Of a DNA stretch of 64,000 nt, positions 9,436 through 20,931 are shown one piece after another. The notes beneath the pieces were generated by a model. That model had not been told where the DNA came from. It was given only the letters and a program-made list of their open reading frames with translations, and ran no database searches. Source of the DNA: Streptococcus mitis (GTDB lineage Bacteria; Bacillota; Bacilli; Lactobacillales; Streptococcaceae); NCBI RefSeq assembly GCF_946190375.1, contig NZ_CAMIAF010000005.1, positions 1 to 64,000 on the forward strand, read 5' to 3'. A program made the translations under genes and the position numbers. Position 1 is the first letter of the stretch, and the number at the start of each line of letters is the position of its first letter.

Positions 9436-11415
9436 TTATTTGACATGTTTGGCAAGTTCTTCTTGCGCTTTTTTATTGGATTCTTCTTTTTCTTTCATCC
9501 ATTTATCTTGAGCTTTTTGGTATTCATCCACAGTAACTGCCTTGTCTTGAATTTCCAAGTATTTGTACAAGAGTGGCTCACTTGTACCTTTATTTCCTGA
9601 CAATGCAAATGGTATTGTAAATGGTACCATCTTAGACAAGATTGGACGTCCTGTACGAGATGTAGTTGGAATAATCAAAGCACTATCTGTCAACCAAGCT
9701 TGAGCTGCAGCGTATTTATCATATCGTTTAGCAACATCTATAGCCTCATCACCAGCTTCAGTAACCAATTTTTCGTAATCATATAGACCTACTTTTTTAG
9801 CAGCTACATTATCTTTCCCTGAGTCAAATCCTAAATATGTTTTAGTACTTTCTCCTACAGATGGTTTGATGATATCAAGGTAAGTTGATGGATCGGCAAA
9901 GTCTGGACCTCAACCGACATTATCTGATAAATCCCAGTCTTCTCCAGCAGCATTTTCAGCAAAATATGTAATATTATTTACTTCGTCTTTTTGTAGTTGT
10001 TGGATATCAATAATGACATTATCAGTTCCTAAAGTCGCTTCCAAGGATTGTTTCATAGATTGCACGCGCTGAACTTTTGTAGTTGCTGTTTGGTCAACAG
10101 GCATATCCAAATGAATTGGGAAAGTCACACCTTCTGCCTGAAGAGCAGTCTTAGCCTTAGCAAATTCTGCTTTAGCTTTTTCAGGATTGTACAGACCGTC
10201 TTGAGCATCAGCAAGGTTCACATCCTTCCATTCATCCCCATAGGTTACTAATTTTTCTTTGACCATATCGCCAAAGTTCTTCCCATCTGCTTGAACAAAT
10301 GTTGGTGGTACAAAGAGATTACGCAAGATTTTGCTTGCACCAGTTTCTCCATTCAACTGAGAGGCATAGGCTGTACGGTCAAAACCAAAGGCAATAGCCT
10401 GACGGAAATCCTTGTTTAAGAGAGCTTTTTTAGTAGATGTCTTTTGTTCTTCGCTGGTCTTAGATGTGTATTTATAAGATTGGCGGTCAATATTTGTACC
10501 AACTAGATACGTAACAGAGTCTTGTTGCGTATAGACGATATTGTCTTTCATACTCTTCTCAAGCTCTGCGAAACTTGCACTTGTTGGATAGAGACGAGCT
10601 GCTGTAAGGCTACCATCTTTAAAGTTTTCTGCTGGTTTGCTGGTATCTTGCCCATCCCAGAATGACAATTTGACCTTGTCAATATGCACATTGTCTTTAT
10701 CCCAGTAGTTCGGATTTTTCGCAAATTCAACAGAGGATTTGGTCACAAGAGATTTCAACAAATAAGGACCATTGTACAAGATACTACTTGGATCCGTAGC
10801 TTTGGCAAAATCATCCCCTTTTGAGTTCAAAAACTCTTCATTGACTGGCGCAAGCACACCCATAGTTGTTTTAGAATTCCAAAAGCTTTCAGGTTTGTTC
10901 AAAGTGTATTGGACTGTTTGATCGTCAAGTGCTTTAATCCCAACTTGAGAGAAATCTTTAATTTCCCCTTTAGCATAGGCATCTAGTCCTTTGATTGAAT
11001 CCTGTACCAAGTAAAGGGCTTCTGCTTTCTTATCTGTTGCATATTTAAGACCTGTCACAAAGTCTTGAGCCTTAACAGGAGCATACTCTTCTCCCTCAGA
11101 TGTATACCACTTGGCATCCTGACGAATCTTATAAGTATAAGTCAAGCCATCCTTAGAAACTGACCAGTCCTCTGCCATTGAGGGAATAAGGTTCCCATAT
11201 TTATCATTTTCAAGCAATCCATCAATCACATTACTAGTAATGTCGGCAGTAGCTGCCTTACCAGTTGTTAAATAGTTGAGATTATCTGGGTGGGTCTCGT
11301 AGGTAAATGCAAAAGTCTGCTCACCTTTAGCGCCTGAGCCCCCTGAACAAGCAGCTAAAATACCCGCTGCTAATAAAGTCACTCCCGCAAGAGCCAATAC
11401 TTTTCTTGTTTTCAT
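9436..11415 (-). pseudogene. aliA: aliA, oligopeptide-binding lipoprotein, interrupted by an in-frame TGA
   Basis: AliA is a substrate-binding lipoprotein for the Ami oligopeptide importer. The frame from the ATG at 11415 (AGGAGA site) would encode about 659 residues, the usual AliA length, with signal peptide and lipobox GILAAC (Cys23). Codon 502 (9910-9912) is TGA; in the AliA sequence I remember, Trp stands here (NVGWGPDFADP), so TGG to TGA is the likely change. The frame is otherwise open: 47 sense codons lie between the stop and the downstream segment VTEAGDEA. A product truncated at residue 501 would lack the C-terminal quarter of the binding protein. A sequencing error cannot be excluded. 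Confidence 0.88.
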
Positions 11416-11440
11416 AGTCTTCTCCTTTGTTTTTTTATTC

Positions 11441-11469
11441 ATTATAGACCCTTTTTCAAGTCCTGTCAA
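11441..11469 (-). promoter_or_regulatory. Sigma-A promoter of aliA
   Basis: On the minus strand a consensus TTGACA (11469-11464) is separated by 17 bases from TATAAT (11446-11441), about 25 bases upstream of the aliA ATG. This near-perfect promoter makes aliA independent of capsule transcription. Confidence 0.85.
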
Positions 11470-11534
11470 TACAATTTTCTGAATTTTAGAAACTTATTTT
11501 TTAAACAATAAGGTTGCAAAAATATGAATATTAT

Positions 11535-11565
11535 CAAAAAAACTCAACTACATTAGGTAGTCGAG
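11535..11565 (-). terminator. Terminator of the capsule operon
   Basis: On the minus strand CTCGACTAC / GTAGTTGAG forms a hairpin followed by TTTTTTT, about 40 bases after the last glf stop. It closes the capsule operon before aliA. Confidence 0.8.
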
Positions 11566-11603
11566 GAATGATCAATCATATTTCTGTAAGCAGTTTGAGT
11601 TGT

Positions 11604-12707
11604 TTAATCTAACTCATTTCTTACACACTGCAAAGCTGCTCCGATTACCTGGTGCATATCGTAATAGCGATAGTGTCCTAAACGACCACCAAAGATAACC
11701 TTCCCTTGCTCATCAGCCAATTTTTTATATGATTTATATAAATGATTATTACGATCATTATTAACTGGATAATAAGGCTCATCACCTTTTTCCCATGTTT
11801 TAGAATATTCTTTAGTAATGATCGTCTTTGCTTGATTTCCAAATTCAAAATGTTTGTGTTCAATAAGGCGAGTATATGGGGTATCTGCATCTGTATAGTT
11901 CACAACTGCATTTCCTTGGTAATTCTCCATATCCAAGGTCTCATTTTCAAAACGAAGACTACGATACTCTAGTTCACCCAACTTATAGTCAAAGAATTCA
12001 TCAATCATACCGGTAAAGACAATCTTAGGGAAGTCCTTCATATATTGCTCTTTATTGGCAAAGAAATCAACATTTGTTTCTACATCAATATTTTCATGAT
12101 CCAACATTTTTTCAACTATTTGAGTGTAGCCACCAATTGGAATCCCTTGATAGGTATCATTAAAATAGTTGTTATCGTAGGTCAGACGTACTGGCAAACG
12201 GCGAATGATAAAAGCTGGAAGTTCCGTAGTTGGCTTGCCCCACTGTTTCTCTGTATAATCTTTGATTAATTTTTCGTAGATATCTGTACCTACAAGAGAA
12301 ATCGCCTGTTCTTCCAAATTTTCAGGAGTTTTGCCATTTAAAATAGCACGTTGCTCCTCAATCTTAGCTTGTGCTTCTGCTGGCGTTACAACTCCCCAGA
12401 GTTTATTGAAGGTATTCATATTAAAAGGGAGGTTATAAATCTCACCCTTATAATTTGCGACAGGAGAATTTGTATAACGGTTAAACTCTGCAAACTGATT
12501 GACGTAATCCCAAATCTCCTTATCAGAAGTATGGAAAATATGAGCACCATACTGATGAACTTGAATTCCTTCCTCTTCACGAGTATAGATATTACCCGCG
12601 ATATGATTTCGTTTTTCAATGACTTTTACTTTTTTTCCTTTTAAGGCTGCTTCATGGGCAAAGACTGCACCAAAGAGACCAGCACCAACAACAAGATAAT
12701 CGTACAT
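11604..12707 (-). CDS. glf: UDP-galactopyranose mutase, copy 1 (distal)
   Basis: This 367-residue flavoenzyme interconverts UDP-galactopyranose and UDP-galactofuranose, supplying Galf to the capsule. The FAD-binding motif VVGAGLFGAVFA, the region IRRLPVRLTYDNNYFND containing a conserved active-site Arg, and the C-terminal FGGRLGHYRYYDMHQ are intact. It is the last capsule gene and follows rmlD. A second full-length glf lies at 16269-17369 on the other side of rmlACBD. The two proteins are clearly related but diverged throughout, for example GKPTTELPAF here against GRSATDLPPF there, so this is not a fresh tandem duplication. Confidence 0.95.
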   Translation of the reverse strand: MYDYLVVGAGLFGAVFAHEAALKGKKVKVIEKRNHIAGNIYTREEEGIQVHQYGAHIFHTSDKEIWDYVNQFAEFNRYTNSPVANYKGEIYNLPFNMNTFNKLWGVVTPAEAQAKIEEQRAILNGKTPENLEEQAISLVGTDIYEKLIKDYTEKQWGKPTTELPAFIIRRLPVRLTYDNNYFNDTYQGIPIGGYTQIVEKMLDHENIDVETNVDFFANKEQYMKDFPKIVFTGMIDEFFDYKLGELEYRSLRFENETLDMENYQGNAVVNYTDADTPYTRLIEHKHFEFGNQAKTIITKEYSKTWEKGDEPYYPVNNDRNNHLYKSYKKLADEQGKVIFGGRLGHYRYYDMHQVIGAALQCVRNELD

Positions 12708-12769
12708 CTTAAGCTCCTTTGGAGTTCATTATCTGCCTCTTTTATTAGACTAGAAAATCATTCTATTGC

Positions 12770-13621
12770 TTATCTTACTTCTTGTTTATAAAATTCTTTC
12801 AAAGCATCTTGCCAAGTTGGAATAACAAATCCAGTAGCTTTGGCTTTAGCCAGGCTCATCGTTGAGTTTAGAGGACGTTTAGCTTTTGCTGGAAATTGAC
12901 TGGAATCTACTGGCTTGATTTCCACATCTGTATCTTTCAAAATTTCAACTGCAAAATCATACCAAGTTGTGTCTTCTGTAGCATCATTTGACAAATGATA
13001 ATAACCAAATTCCTTGCGGTTTTCAGCCAGGTAGGTAATGAACTCAGCCAAGGTACGAGTCCAAGTCGGACGACCGTGCTGGTCATTTACAACTGTTAAA
13101 GTCTTATGATTTTTCGCAAGATTTTGCATGGTAAAAACGAAATTTTTGCCATAATTTCCAAATACCCAGGCAGTACGGATAATATAGAAATTAGACACAT
13201 GCTTCTCAACTAACTCTTCCCCCATACGCTTAGTGCGTCCATATTCTGTCTGTGGATCTGGTCGGTCATCTACTTCCCACTCTTGTCCAACTGGTTTCTT
13301 ACCATCAAAGACATAGTCCGTAGAAATATAAACTAGAGTTGCGCCATGCTTTTCAGATGCTTTTGCGACATTTTCTGTCCCCGTCACATTAATGGCATAG
13401 TCCAATTCTTTCCCTTCATCCTCTGCTGCATCAACAGCAGTATAGGCTGCACAGTGGTAGACTAAGGTTGGTTTCACCTCTTCAAAAACTTTCTCAACCA
13501 TCTCTGCATTGGTAATGTCCATCTCAGCCACATCTACTGCTACGTATTCTTCATTACGCTCATCCAATAAATAGCGAAGTTCCGTTCCTAATTGACCTTT
13601 TGATCCTGTAATTAAAATCAT
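12770..13621 (-). CDS. rmlD: dTDP-4-dehydrorhamnose reductase
   Basis: This 283-residue short-chain reductase performs the last step of dTDP-L-rhamnose synthesis, reducing dTDP-4-dehydro-L-rhamnose with NADPH. The Rossmann motif ILITGSKGQLGTEL and the SDR catalytic Thr/Tyr-Lys pattern (STDYVFDG and YGRTKRMGE) are present. Length matches RmlD. It is the fourth gene of the contiguous rmlACBD set; the order in the direction of transcription is A, C, B, D. Confidence 0.97.
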   Translation of the reverse strand: MILITGSKGQLGTELRYLLDERNEEYVAVDVAEMDITNAEMVEKVFEEVKPTLVYHCAAYTAVDAAEDEGKELDYAINVTGTENVAKASEKHGATLVYISTDYVFDGKKPVGQEWEVDDRPDPQTEYGRTKRMGEELVEKHVSNFYIIRTAWVFGNYGKNFVFTMQNLAKNHKTLTVVNDQHGRPTWTRTLAEFITYLAENRKEFGYYHLSNDATEDTTWYDFAVEILKDTDVEIKPVDSSQFPAKAKRPLNSTMSLAKAKATGFVIPTWQDALKEFYKQEVR

Positions 13622-13686
13622 CTCTATACCTTTCTAATTTTCAACTCTTCCCAATATAGCAATAAAAAGCAGCGATTTCCTGCTTT

Positions 13687-14748
<1,062 letters not shown>

Positions 14749-15342
14749 TTACAAATCTTCTTTTTTCAAAGGTTTTACATCCTTAAGTAGTGGATGATTT
14801 TTATCTGCTTCTGAAACCTCTGCTTCTGCAAGATTTTCCCATTCAATGCAAAGGCTTGGATCAGCGTAGTTCACAAAGGCATATTTGGGTTTGAGTTCAA
14901 GAGCCCAGTAGTCATTGACCAGGTAACTATAAGACACTGTATCTGATAGGACTTGGAAACCATTAGCCACACCTCGAGGAACAAAGATTCCCTTGCTTGC
15001 ATCAATTACTGTCTGATAGGTATTCCCAAATGTTTCTCCCTTGCGTAGATCAACCCAAGAACCCAGAACTTTCCCACCATCTGCTACAGAGATGTACTTA
15101 TCCCAAGGTTCTGCATGTAGGCCACGGAGGACATTTTTACGTGAGAAGGATACATTGTTTTGCAATTTTCCTTCTGCAAAGAAAGATTCTGGAAATCCAA
15201 GTGGGAGCATTTTTTCCTTTTGGAAATTTTCTTTAAACCAGCCACGATTATCTCCATGAACAGGAATATCAAACTCCAGCATACCTGGAATTGCATCAAC
15301 CTTGCGTGCTGCAAGCGTCTTTCCGAAAAAATTATCTGTCAT
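14749..15342 (-). CDS. rmlC: dTDP-4-dehydrorhamnose 3,5-epimerase
   Basis: This 197-residue cupin-fold epimerase converts dTDP-4-keto-6-deoxyglucose to dTDP-4-keto-L-rhamnose. Family segments are visible: FDIPVHGDNRGWFKENF, NVSFSRKNVLRGLHAEP (with the catalytic His region) and IFVPRGVANGFQVLSD. It abuts the rmlA stop with no gap, showing tight coupling. Confidence 0.96.
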   Translation of the reverse strand: MTDNFFGKTLAARKVDAIPGMLEFDIPVHGDNRGWFKENFQKEKMLPLGFPESFFAEGKLQNNVSFSRKNVLRGLHAEPWDKYISVADGGKVLGSWVDLRKGETFGNTYQTVIDASKGIFVPRGVANGFQVLSDTVSYSYLVNDYWALELKPKYAFVNYADPSLCIEWENLAEAEVSEADKNHPLLKDVKPLKKEDL

Positions 15343-16212
15343 CTATGCTTCTCCTATCAAACGGAGTAGATACTGTCCGTATTCATTTTTCTTAAGTGGT
15401 TGGGCTAAAGCCAATACATCTTCACGACTGATATAACCCATGCGATAGGCAATTTCTTCCAAGTTTGCTACCTGAACATTTTGCATCCGTTGCACTGTCT
15501 CAATGTACTGCGAAGCCTCTAATAAACTTTCATGAGTCCCAGTATCCAACCAAGCAAAGCCACGTCCCATAACCTCAACGGATAAATCTCCACGATCTAG
15601 GTAAACCTTGTTAACGTCTGTAATTTCCAATTCACCACGCGGGCTTGGTTTAATACTTTTAGCAATTTCTACTACATCATTATCGTAGAAATAGAGACCT
15701 GTAACTGCATAATTTGAACGTGGATGCTCTGGCTTTTCTTCGATAGAAATAGCGTTCATATCCTTGTCAAACTCAACAACGCCAAAGCGTTCTGGATCCT
15801 TCACATGATAGCCAAAGACAGTTGCTCCTGACTCTTTACTAGCTGCCTTTTGTAGCATTTTAGAAAGGCCAGGCCCATGATAGATATTGTCGCCTAAGAT
15901 CAGAGCAACTCTATCATCACCAATAAATTCTTCACCAATAATAAAGGCTTGTGCCAAACCATCTGGACTCGGTTGCTCTGCATAAGACAATTGAATCCCC
16001 AACTCAGAGCCATCTTGAAGAAGCTCTTTGAATCGATGCAAATCCTGTGGAGTTGAGATAATCAAAATATCTCTAATCCCAGCCAACATCAATGTTGAAA
16101 GTGGGTAGTAAATCATCGGTTTATCATAAACCGGCATCAGTTGCTTTGATGCAGCTCGAGTCAAAGGATACAAGCGAGTTCCTGAACCACCCGCGAGAAT
16201 AATACCTTTCAT
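15343..16212 (-). CDS. rmlA: Glucose-1-phosphate thymidylyltransferase
   Basis: This 289-residue nucleotidyltransferase makes dTDP-glucose from glucose 1-phosphate and dTTP, the committed step of rhamnose synthesis. The nucleotide-binding [17 protein letters not shown] motif and the [10 protein letters not shown] and [20 protein letters not shown] motifs are intact. The ATG at 16212 (AAAGG site) gives the standard MKGIILAGG start; an upstream in-frame start at 16242 is unlikely. It follows the proximal glf copy by about 55 bases. Confidence 0.97.
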   Translation of the reverse strand: MKGIILAGGSGTRLYPLTRAASKQLMPVYDKPMIYYPLSTLMLAGIRDILIISTPQDLHRFKELLQDGSELGIQLSYAEQPSPDGLAQAFIIGEEFIGDDRVALILGDNIYHGPGLSKMLQKAASKESGATVFGYHVKDPERFGVVEFDKDMNAISIEEKPEHPRSNYAVTGLYFYDNDVVEIAKSIKPSPRGELEITDVNKVYLDRGDLSVEVMGRGFAWLDTGTHESLLEASQYIETVQRMQNVQVANLEEIAYRMGYISREDVLALAQPLKKNEYGQYLLRLIGEA

Positions 16213-16268
16213 AGTAGAGTACCTTTCTTTGTTGATGTACAATAATCAAATTGTTAAAAATACAAGTT

Positions 16269-17369
16269 TCAGTAACCAAACTCTTCTGTTACTACACTAA
16301 GTGCACGTTCAATGACTACATGCATGTCGTAGTATTTATAATCTGCTAAACGACCACAGAAAATAACCTTGTCATTTGTTGATGCTTCTTCTTGATATTT
16401 AGCAAATATGGCATTGTTTCTCTCATCATTGATTGGATAATAAGGTTCATCTCCACGTCTCCAATCAGCTGGGTATTCACGAGTAATGACCGTTTTATCT
16501 TGTGTTCCATACTCAAAATGTTTATGCTCAATAATGCGTGTATATGGAATTTCACGTTCTGTATAGTTTACAACTGCATTTCCTTGATAGTTTTCCTCAT
16601 CTAACACTTCATGCTCAAAACGAAGACTACGGTATTCTAACTCACCATGTTTATAATCGAAGTATTTATCAATCATCCCTGTAAAGACAACTTTTTCAGC
16701 AGAAGCTTCTAATTCCTGACGATTGGCAAAAAAGTCAACTCCAAGTTCTACTTCTACATCCTTCAGCATATTTTCGATGATGACATTATAGCCACCGATT
16801 GGAATTCCTTGATAACGATCATTAAAATAATTATTATCAAATGTTAAACGAACTGGTAGACGTTTGATGATAAAGGGTGGAAGATCAGTCGCAGAACGTC
16901 CCCATTGCTTTTCAGTGTATCCTTTAATCAACTTTTCATAAATATCTGGACCAATCAACTTGATGGCCTGTTCTTCCAAGTTTTTAGGTTCAACGTCCTT
17001 CATGTGAGCCGTTTGCTCAGTAATCTTATCTTTGACTTCTTGAGGAGTTTTTGTTCCCCACATAGCATAGAAAGTATTCATATTGAAAGGTAGATTATAA
17101 AGGCTACCCTTGTAATTAGCTACTGGTGAGTTAATATAGTTGTTAAACTCAGCAAACTGATTCACATAATCCCAAACTTCTTTATTAGAAGTATGGAAGA
17201 TATGCGCACCGTATTTGTGAACATTGATTCCTTCAACGTTCTCACAATAGATATTCCCACCAATGTGGTCACGTTTATCAATAACTTTTACTTTTTTTCC
17301 CCGCTTAGTTGCTTCATAAGCAAAGATTGCACCTGACAATCCAGCACCAACAACAAGATAATCGTACAT
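16269..17369 (-). CDS. glf: UDP-galactopyranose mutase, copy 2 (proximal)
   Basis: This 366-residue UDP-Galp mutase has the FAD motif VVGAGLSGAIFA, the segment IKRLPVRLTFDNNYFNDRYQGIP with the conserved Arg, and the C-terminal FCGRLADYKYYDMH. It lies between wzx and rmlA, the glf-then-rml order I associate with oral streptococcal coaggregation polysaccharide loci. The distal copy sits after rmlD, the order seen in several pneumococcal capsule loci. Both copies look functional, so UDP-Galf supply is redundant or one copy is a recombination passenger. Confidence 0.95.
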   Translation of the reverse strand: MYDYLVVGAGLSGAIFAYEATKRGKKVKVIDKRDHIGGNIYCENVEGINVHKYGAHIFHTSNKEVWDYVNQFAEFNNYINSPVANYKGSLYNLPFNMNTFYAMWGTKTPQEVKDKITEQTAHMKDVEPKNLEEQAIKLIGPDIYEKLIKGYTEKQWGRSATDLPPFIIKRLPVRLTFDNNYFNDRYQGIPIGGYNVIIENMLKDVEVELGVDFFANRQELEASAEKVVFTGMIDKYFDYKHGELEYRSLRFEHEVLDEENYQGNAVVNYTEREIPYTRIIEHKHFEYGTQDKTVITREYPADWRRGDEPYYPINDERNNAIFAKYQEEASTNDKVIFCGRLADYKYYDMHVVIERALSVVTEEFGY

Positions 17370-17408
17370 TTTATGCTCCTTTAAAATTAAATTTTCAAAA
17401 ATATTTAG

Positions 17409-18866
17409 TTAAACTTTCTTTAATTTCTTATAAAAATTTTCAAGAAAATTAATAATGAAATCATCCTTTAATAATACTAGAATCACAGCATAACTTCCGA
17501 AGAAAATAATTCCTTCCACACATAATAACCAAAAATAACTTAGTTGTAAGTTCTTTGCAAGAATCATTCCTAAAGTACTTATACCTACAGTAAATAGATA
17601 GCGTATCCCAACTATTTGATGTATTATTTTAAAGAGTAAATCTCTCGTATAGTAAATCTGAACACATAAAACAACGAATTCAGCAATCATAGTGGCAAAC
17701 GCTGCTCCACTTACACCATAAGATGGAATTAAAATGAAGTTTAGTAGTAAATCTATTAACGCTCCTGAAGTCACTGAAAGTAATACGTACTTTTCTTTTT
17801 CTAAAGGTGTTAATACTTGAATACCTAATACACCCGTAAGTGCATTAGGAATAACTGCAAACATTAAAAATTGCATTCCTATAACAGCACCCAAATATCC
17901 TTCCCCAGCAAGTAGCAAAATACTTTCCTTTGATACTGAAATAAAGAATACTGACAATGGAAGCGATAAGAATAACGTAAAGTTCAAAGCTTTTGTCATG
18001 ATTTCCAAAAACCGATCCTTCATTTGATTATTAGCATAGTAGGACATTCTTGGAAGCAAAACATTTCCTAATGAGGTAACAACACTCAAGAGAATTCCCT
18101 TTAGTTTTGTTGCTGCAGTATATAATCCCACATCATATGTTCCTTTCATACTTCCTAGCATAACGGTATCAAGATTCGTATAAATCGACACTACTAATGT
18201 CTGAGCAAATAAAATCAAAATAGGCTTTATATGTGGTTTAAAATGATAAGGTTCTGTCTTTTTAAATGATATATATTTAAATAATCGTTTAAAATTTAAA
18301 ATATTTGATCCCACACTAGCAAAAACAGAAATTCCTGCATACATAATATAATCCTCAGGACTATGGATAAGTAAGAAAATCATAGCTAATGATAAAAGTC
18401 TGAAGAAAATCGATCTAAGAGTAATATAATCATATTGTTCAATTGCTTGAAAAAACCAACCAACTCCTATGACATTTAATAGTATGCCTATTGCATTGAT
18501 ATAAAATAATTCTTTATAGACGTACATTGATGGTAAAGTGAACAACATTATAAAATATGCAATGAGTACTAAAAATACAAGAATTACATTAATAATCAAT
18601 AGTTCTTGGACAATGGTAGATAATTTTCTTTTATCATCACGTACTTTTGCTGCAGCACGTATGCCGTACGTTGGAATACCAAGTGAAGCAATCATCATAA
18701 AATAAGATACAATAGATGATACATATGCTACCGTACCATTCGCCTCAACTTGAAGTACTCTAGAAACATAGGGAAATGTTAACAACGGAAAGATGAAATT
18801 TGAAACAGTCAAAATAAAATTCATTATAAAATTATATCTGATGGATTTAACTTTATAACTTGCCAT
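17409..18866 (-). CDS. wzx: Capsule repeat-unit flippase Wzx
   Basis: This 485-residue polytopic membrane protein has the layout of the polysaccharide transport (MOP/MATE-like) family, with about 12-14 hydrophobic segments. The N-terminal motif FIFPLLTFPYVSRVL is typical of Wzx. It would flip the undecaprenyl-linked repeat unit to the outer face. The ATG at 18866 is preferred: GAGGG lies 6 bases upstream. An upstream in-frame ATG at 18878 has no ribosome site. The preceding glycosyltransferase stop is at 18879. Confidence 0.93.
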   Translation of the reverse strand: MASYKVKSIRYNFIMNFILTVSNFIFPLLTFPYVSRVLQVEANGTVAYVSSIVSYFMMIASLGIPTYGIRAAAKVRDDKRKLSTIVQELLIINVILVFLVLIAYFIMLFTLPSMYVYKELFYINAIGILLNVIGVGWFFQAIEQYDYITLRSIFFRLLSLAMIFLLIHSPEDYIMYAGISVFASVGSNILNFKRLFKYISFKKTEPYHFKPHIKPILILFAQTLVVSIYTNLDTVMLGSMKGTYDVGLYTAATKLKGILLSVVTSLGNVLLPRMSYYANNQMKDRFLEIMTKALNFTLFLSLPLSVFFISVSKESILLLAGEGYLGAVIGMQFLMFAVIPNALTGVLGIQVLTPLEKEKYVLLSVTSGALIDLLLNFILIPSYGVSGAAFATMIAEFVVLCVQIYYTRDLLFKIIHQIVGIRYLFTVGISTLGMILAKNLQLSYFWLLCVEGIIFFGSYAVILVLLKDDFIINFLENFYKKLKKV

Positions 18867-18878
18867 ATTATCCCTCAT

Positions 18879-19844
18879 CTAAATAGAAAATTTTTCTGGA
18901 TGTTCTTTATAATACTCGAACATAGCCTTATTCTGAGGACCAAACGATAAATGTCCCACAACCACATTTTCACTGACCATCAATGGTTTTGAATTTAAGA
19001 TGCAAAAATTACAAATTTGGACTTCATCCACTCCAAGTCCAGCTCCCTCAAACTCAACATTAAAATGATCCATCAATTCCCATAAGCTTTTCTCAAATAA
19101 AATTGCACCGATACTGAAGCGAATTGCACACGGATTAACTTTTTTCTCTTCTTTTGAAAATTGTGCATTCAATGTATCTATGGTAGGAATTACTTCTCCA
19201 TCGCCCCAGAAAAACTTCGCTACTTCGGGATTACTCTCTATAAAACGAGGCTGTCCAGCTATATATTTCGATTTTTCTCCAAATTTTTCATAATAAACAT
19301 CTTCCAAGCCTAATTTTTGTAAGATTCTTTTATGTCCATAACCATTAACCGGAATAAGTGGTGCTACCACACCTGGTGCATAATCCCCTTCTTGTGCAAA
19401 AATATATGCTTCTTTTAAATTTTCAAAATAATGTTCTGTAATAAAAATATCTTCATCAATTTTATAAATATATTGTGCTTGAGGATGTAGATTAATAGCT
19501 ACGTTTTGAATTAAAGATATATTGTTCTGTTCCGTACTCAAATACGACCAATTATTTTCTTCACAAATTTGGTTTAATTTTTCTGAATAGATGCCAGAAG
19601 ATAGGACACAAATATCCATTGTTTCTGGTGCAAATGTCTTTACTCTTCCTAGCACATCGTCATATAAAAATTCTTTATACCCCGCTAATATGATACATAA
19701 ATCTTTACTATCTTTTTTACGGTCAATAAATTTCCCTGTATATTTAAATTTTTTTTCTAAGCGATATTGATTCTTTTTTCTTTGTAATTGATGATAAATT
19801 CCTTTGGTCAGACGACTCTTTTTAAGAAACTTTTTAATACCCAT
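18879..19844 (-). CDS. Capsule glycosyltransferase, unassigned specificity
   Basis: This 321-residue soluble or membrane-associated protein has a basic N-terminus and a GT-A type core. The metal-binding motif is probably KIDEDIFI (about 128-135), followed by GVVAPLIPVNGYG and a C-terminal segment containing EGAGLGVDEVQICNF. It probably adds one sugar to the lipid-linked repeat unit. The ATG at 19844 has a GGAGAAAA site. I do not recognise a named homologue or specificity. Its neighbours are wzx and an acyltransferase gene. Confidence 0.75.
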   Translation of the reverse strand: MGIKKFLKKSRLTKGIYHQLQRKKNQYRLEKKFKYTGKFIDRKKDSKDLCIILAGYKEFLYDDVLGRVKTFAPETMDICVLSSGIYSEKLNQICEENNWSYLSTEQNNISLIQNVAINLHPQAQYIYKIDEDIFITEHYFENLKEAYIFAQEGDYAPGVVAPLIPVNGYGHKRILQKLGLEDVYYEKFGEKSKYIAGQPRFIESNPEVAKFFWGDGEVIPTIDTLNAQFSKEEKKVNPCAIRFSIGAILFEKSLWELMDHFNVEFEGAGLGVDEVQICNFCILNSKPLMVSENVVVGHLSFGPQNKAMFEYYKEHPEKFSI

Positions 19845-19874
19845 TTTTTCTCCTTTACGCTCTATAAAATTTTT

Positions 19875-20930
19875 TTAATTCACTAACCATTTATACTTCG
19901 GAAGTAGTTTTTTAAATGCTAAAGTAATCAGCAAGCTTAAAATTAATGTTACCAAAAATCGAAAAATTACCATTAAAATAATTCCATGAGGTGTAATCAT
20001 TAAATCCTCAGCAACAATAAAGCCCCACTTTAATATCAAATAATTAAGAGTATCCGAAAAAATATAAATTCCTAGACCATTGACTAAAATAAGCTGGTAT
20101 ATTCTGGTATTCATCCATTTCGTGTTTATTGTTAAATAATAAGCAATGGTATAAGTTACTAAACTCCCATACACTGCTAAAATTTCTACAAATACCTTTG
20201 AAAGAATAATTGAGTATCTTTTAATACCCAAATTCATGAAAATTAACAAAACAAATCCGATTAAGAGGAAATATACAAATTTCTTGGTATGATTCAATAA
20301 ATGGTTGTATACCTCCCTTTTTTGTTCAAATTTAAAGCCAATCGCGAAATAAAATAAAAATTGAAACGAACTTTTTATTAAAGGAACATTAATTTTATAA
20401 CTGATTAAATGAAGTACAAATAGGAATAGTAACATTCCAATCCCCGTATCTCTTCTCAAGACGAAGTATGCAATCATAAAAATAATAAACAATGTAAATA
20501 AATACCACAGATGAGTATTTCCAAATAAAAACAGTTGGCCAAGGATGGCATTCAAAATACTCGTTTGTACAAAATAATTTGAAATATATTTTACAGGAAG
20601 CGTATATAAGATTGTAAAAACAATAAAGGGGATTATTAGTCTTTTAAATTTATTTTTAAATAAAGTGAAAAGACTCTGCCACTTATTTTTTTCAACTTGA
20701 ATTCTAAAAAATGCCCCAGATATAGCCATAAATAATGGCATATGGAAATAATAGATAATTTCTGTTAATACATTCAAAACCTTTATTACTATAAGTGAAT
20801 GATTGTTATTTATATAGTGATGATAATCAATCCCACCAAAATTTGTTGTGATAACATAATATGTACTATGTCCTAATACTACCAATAATATTGTGAGTAC
20901 TTTTAAAAAATTATATTCTTCTTTTTTCAC
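19875..20930 (-). CDS. Acyltransferase family 3 membrane protein, probable capsule O-acetylase
   Basis: This protein of about 351 residues has roughly ten membrane helices and the OafA/WcjE-like acyltransferase-3 pattern. It opens with KEEYNFLKVLTILLVVLGHS, whose Gly-His is the conserved catalytic region, and continues with FHMPLFMAISGAFF. Such proteins O-acetylate surface polysaccharides. The GTG at 20930 is chosen because GAGGAAG lies 8 bases upstream; a TTG at 20945 would add five residues inside the preceding gene. Which residue it acetylates cannot be told. Confidence 0.82.
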   Translation of the reverse strand: MKKEEYNFLKVLTILLVVLGHSTYYVITTNFGGIDYHHYINNNHSLIVIKVLNVLTEIIYYFHMPLFMAISGAFFRIQVEKNKWQSLFTLFKNKFKRLIIPFIVFTILYTLPVKYISNYFVQTSILNAILGQLFLFGNTHLWYLFTLFIIFMIAYFVLRRDTGIGMLLFLFVLHLISYKINVPLIKSSFQFLFYFAIGFKFEQKREVYNHLLNHTKKFVYFLLIGFVLLIFMNLGIKRYSIILSKVFVEILAVYGSLVTYTIAYYLTINTKWMNTRIYQLILVNGLGIYIFSDTLNYLILKWGFIVAEDLMITPHGIILMVIFRFLVTLILSLLITLAFKKLLPKYKWLVN

Positions 20931-20931
20931 A

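Noticed and set aside
9436-9768. Separate 110-residue gene downstream of aliA
   Set aside because: It is the in-frame C-terminal part of aliA after the premature TGA and has no start signals of its own.
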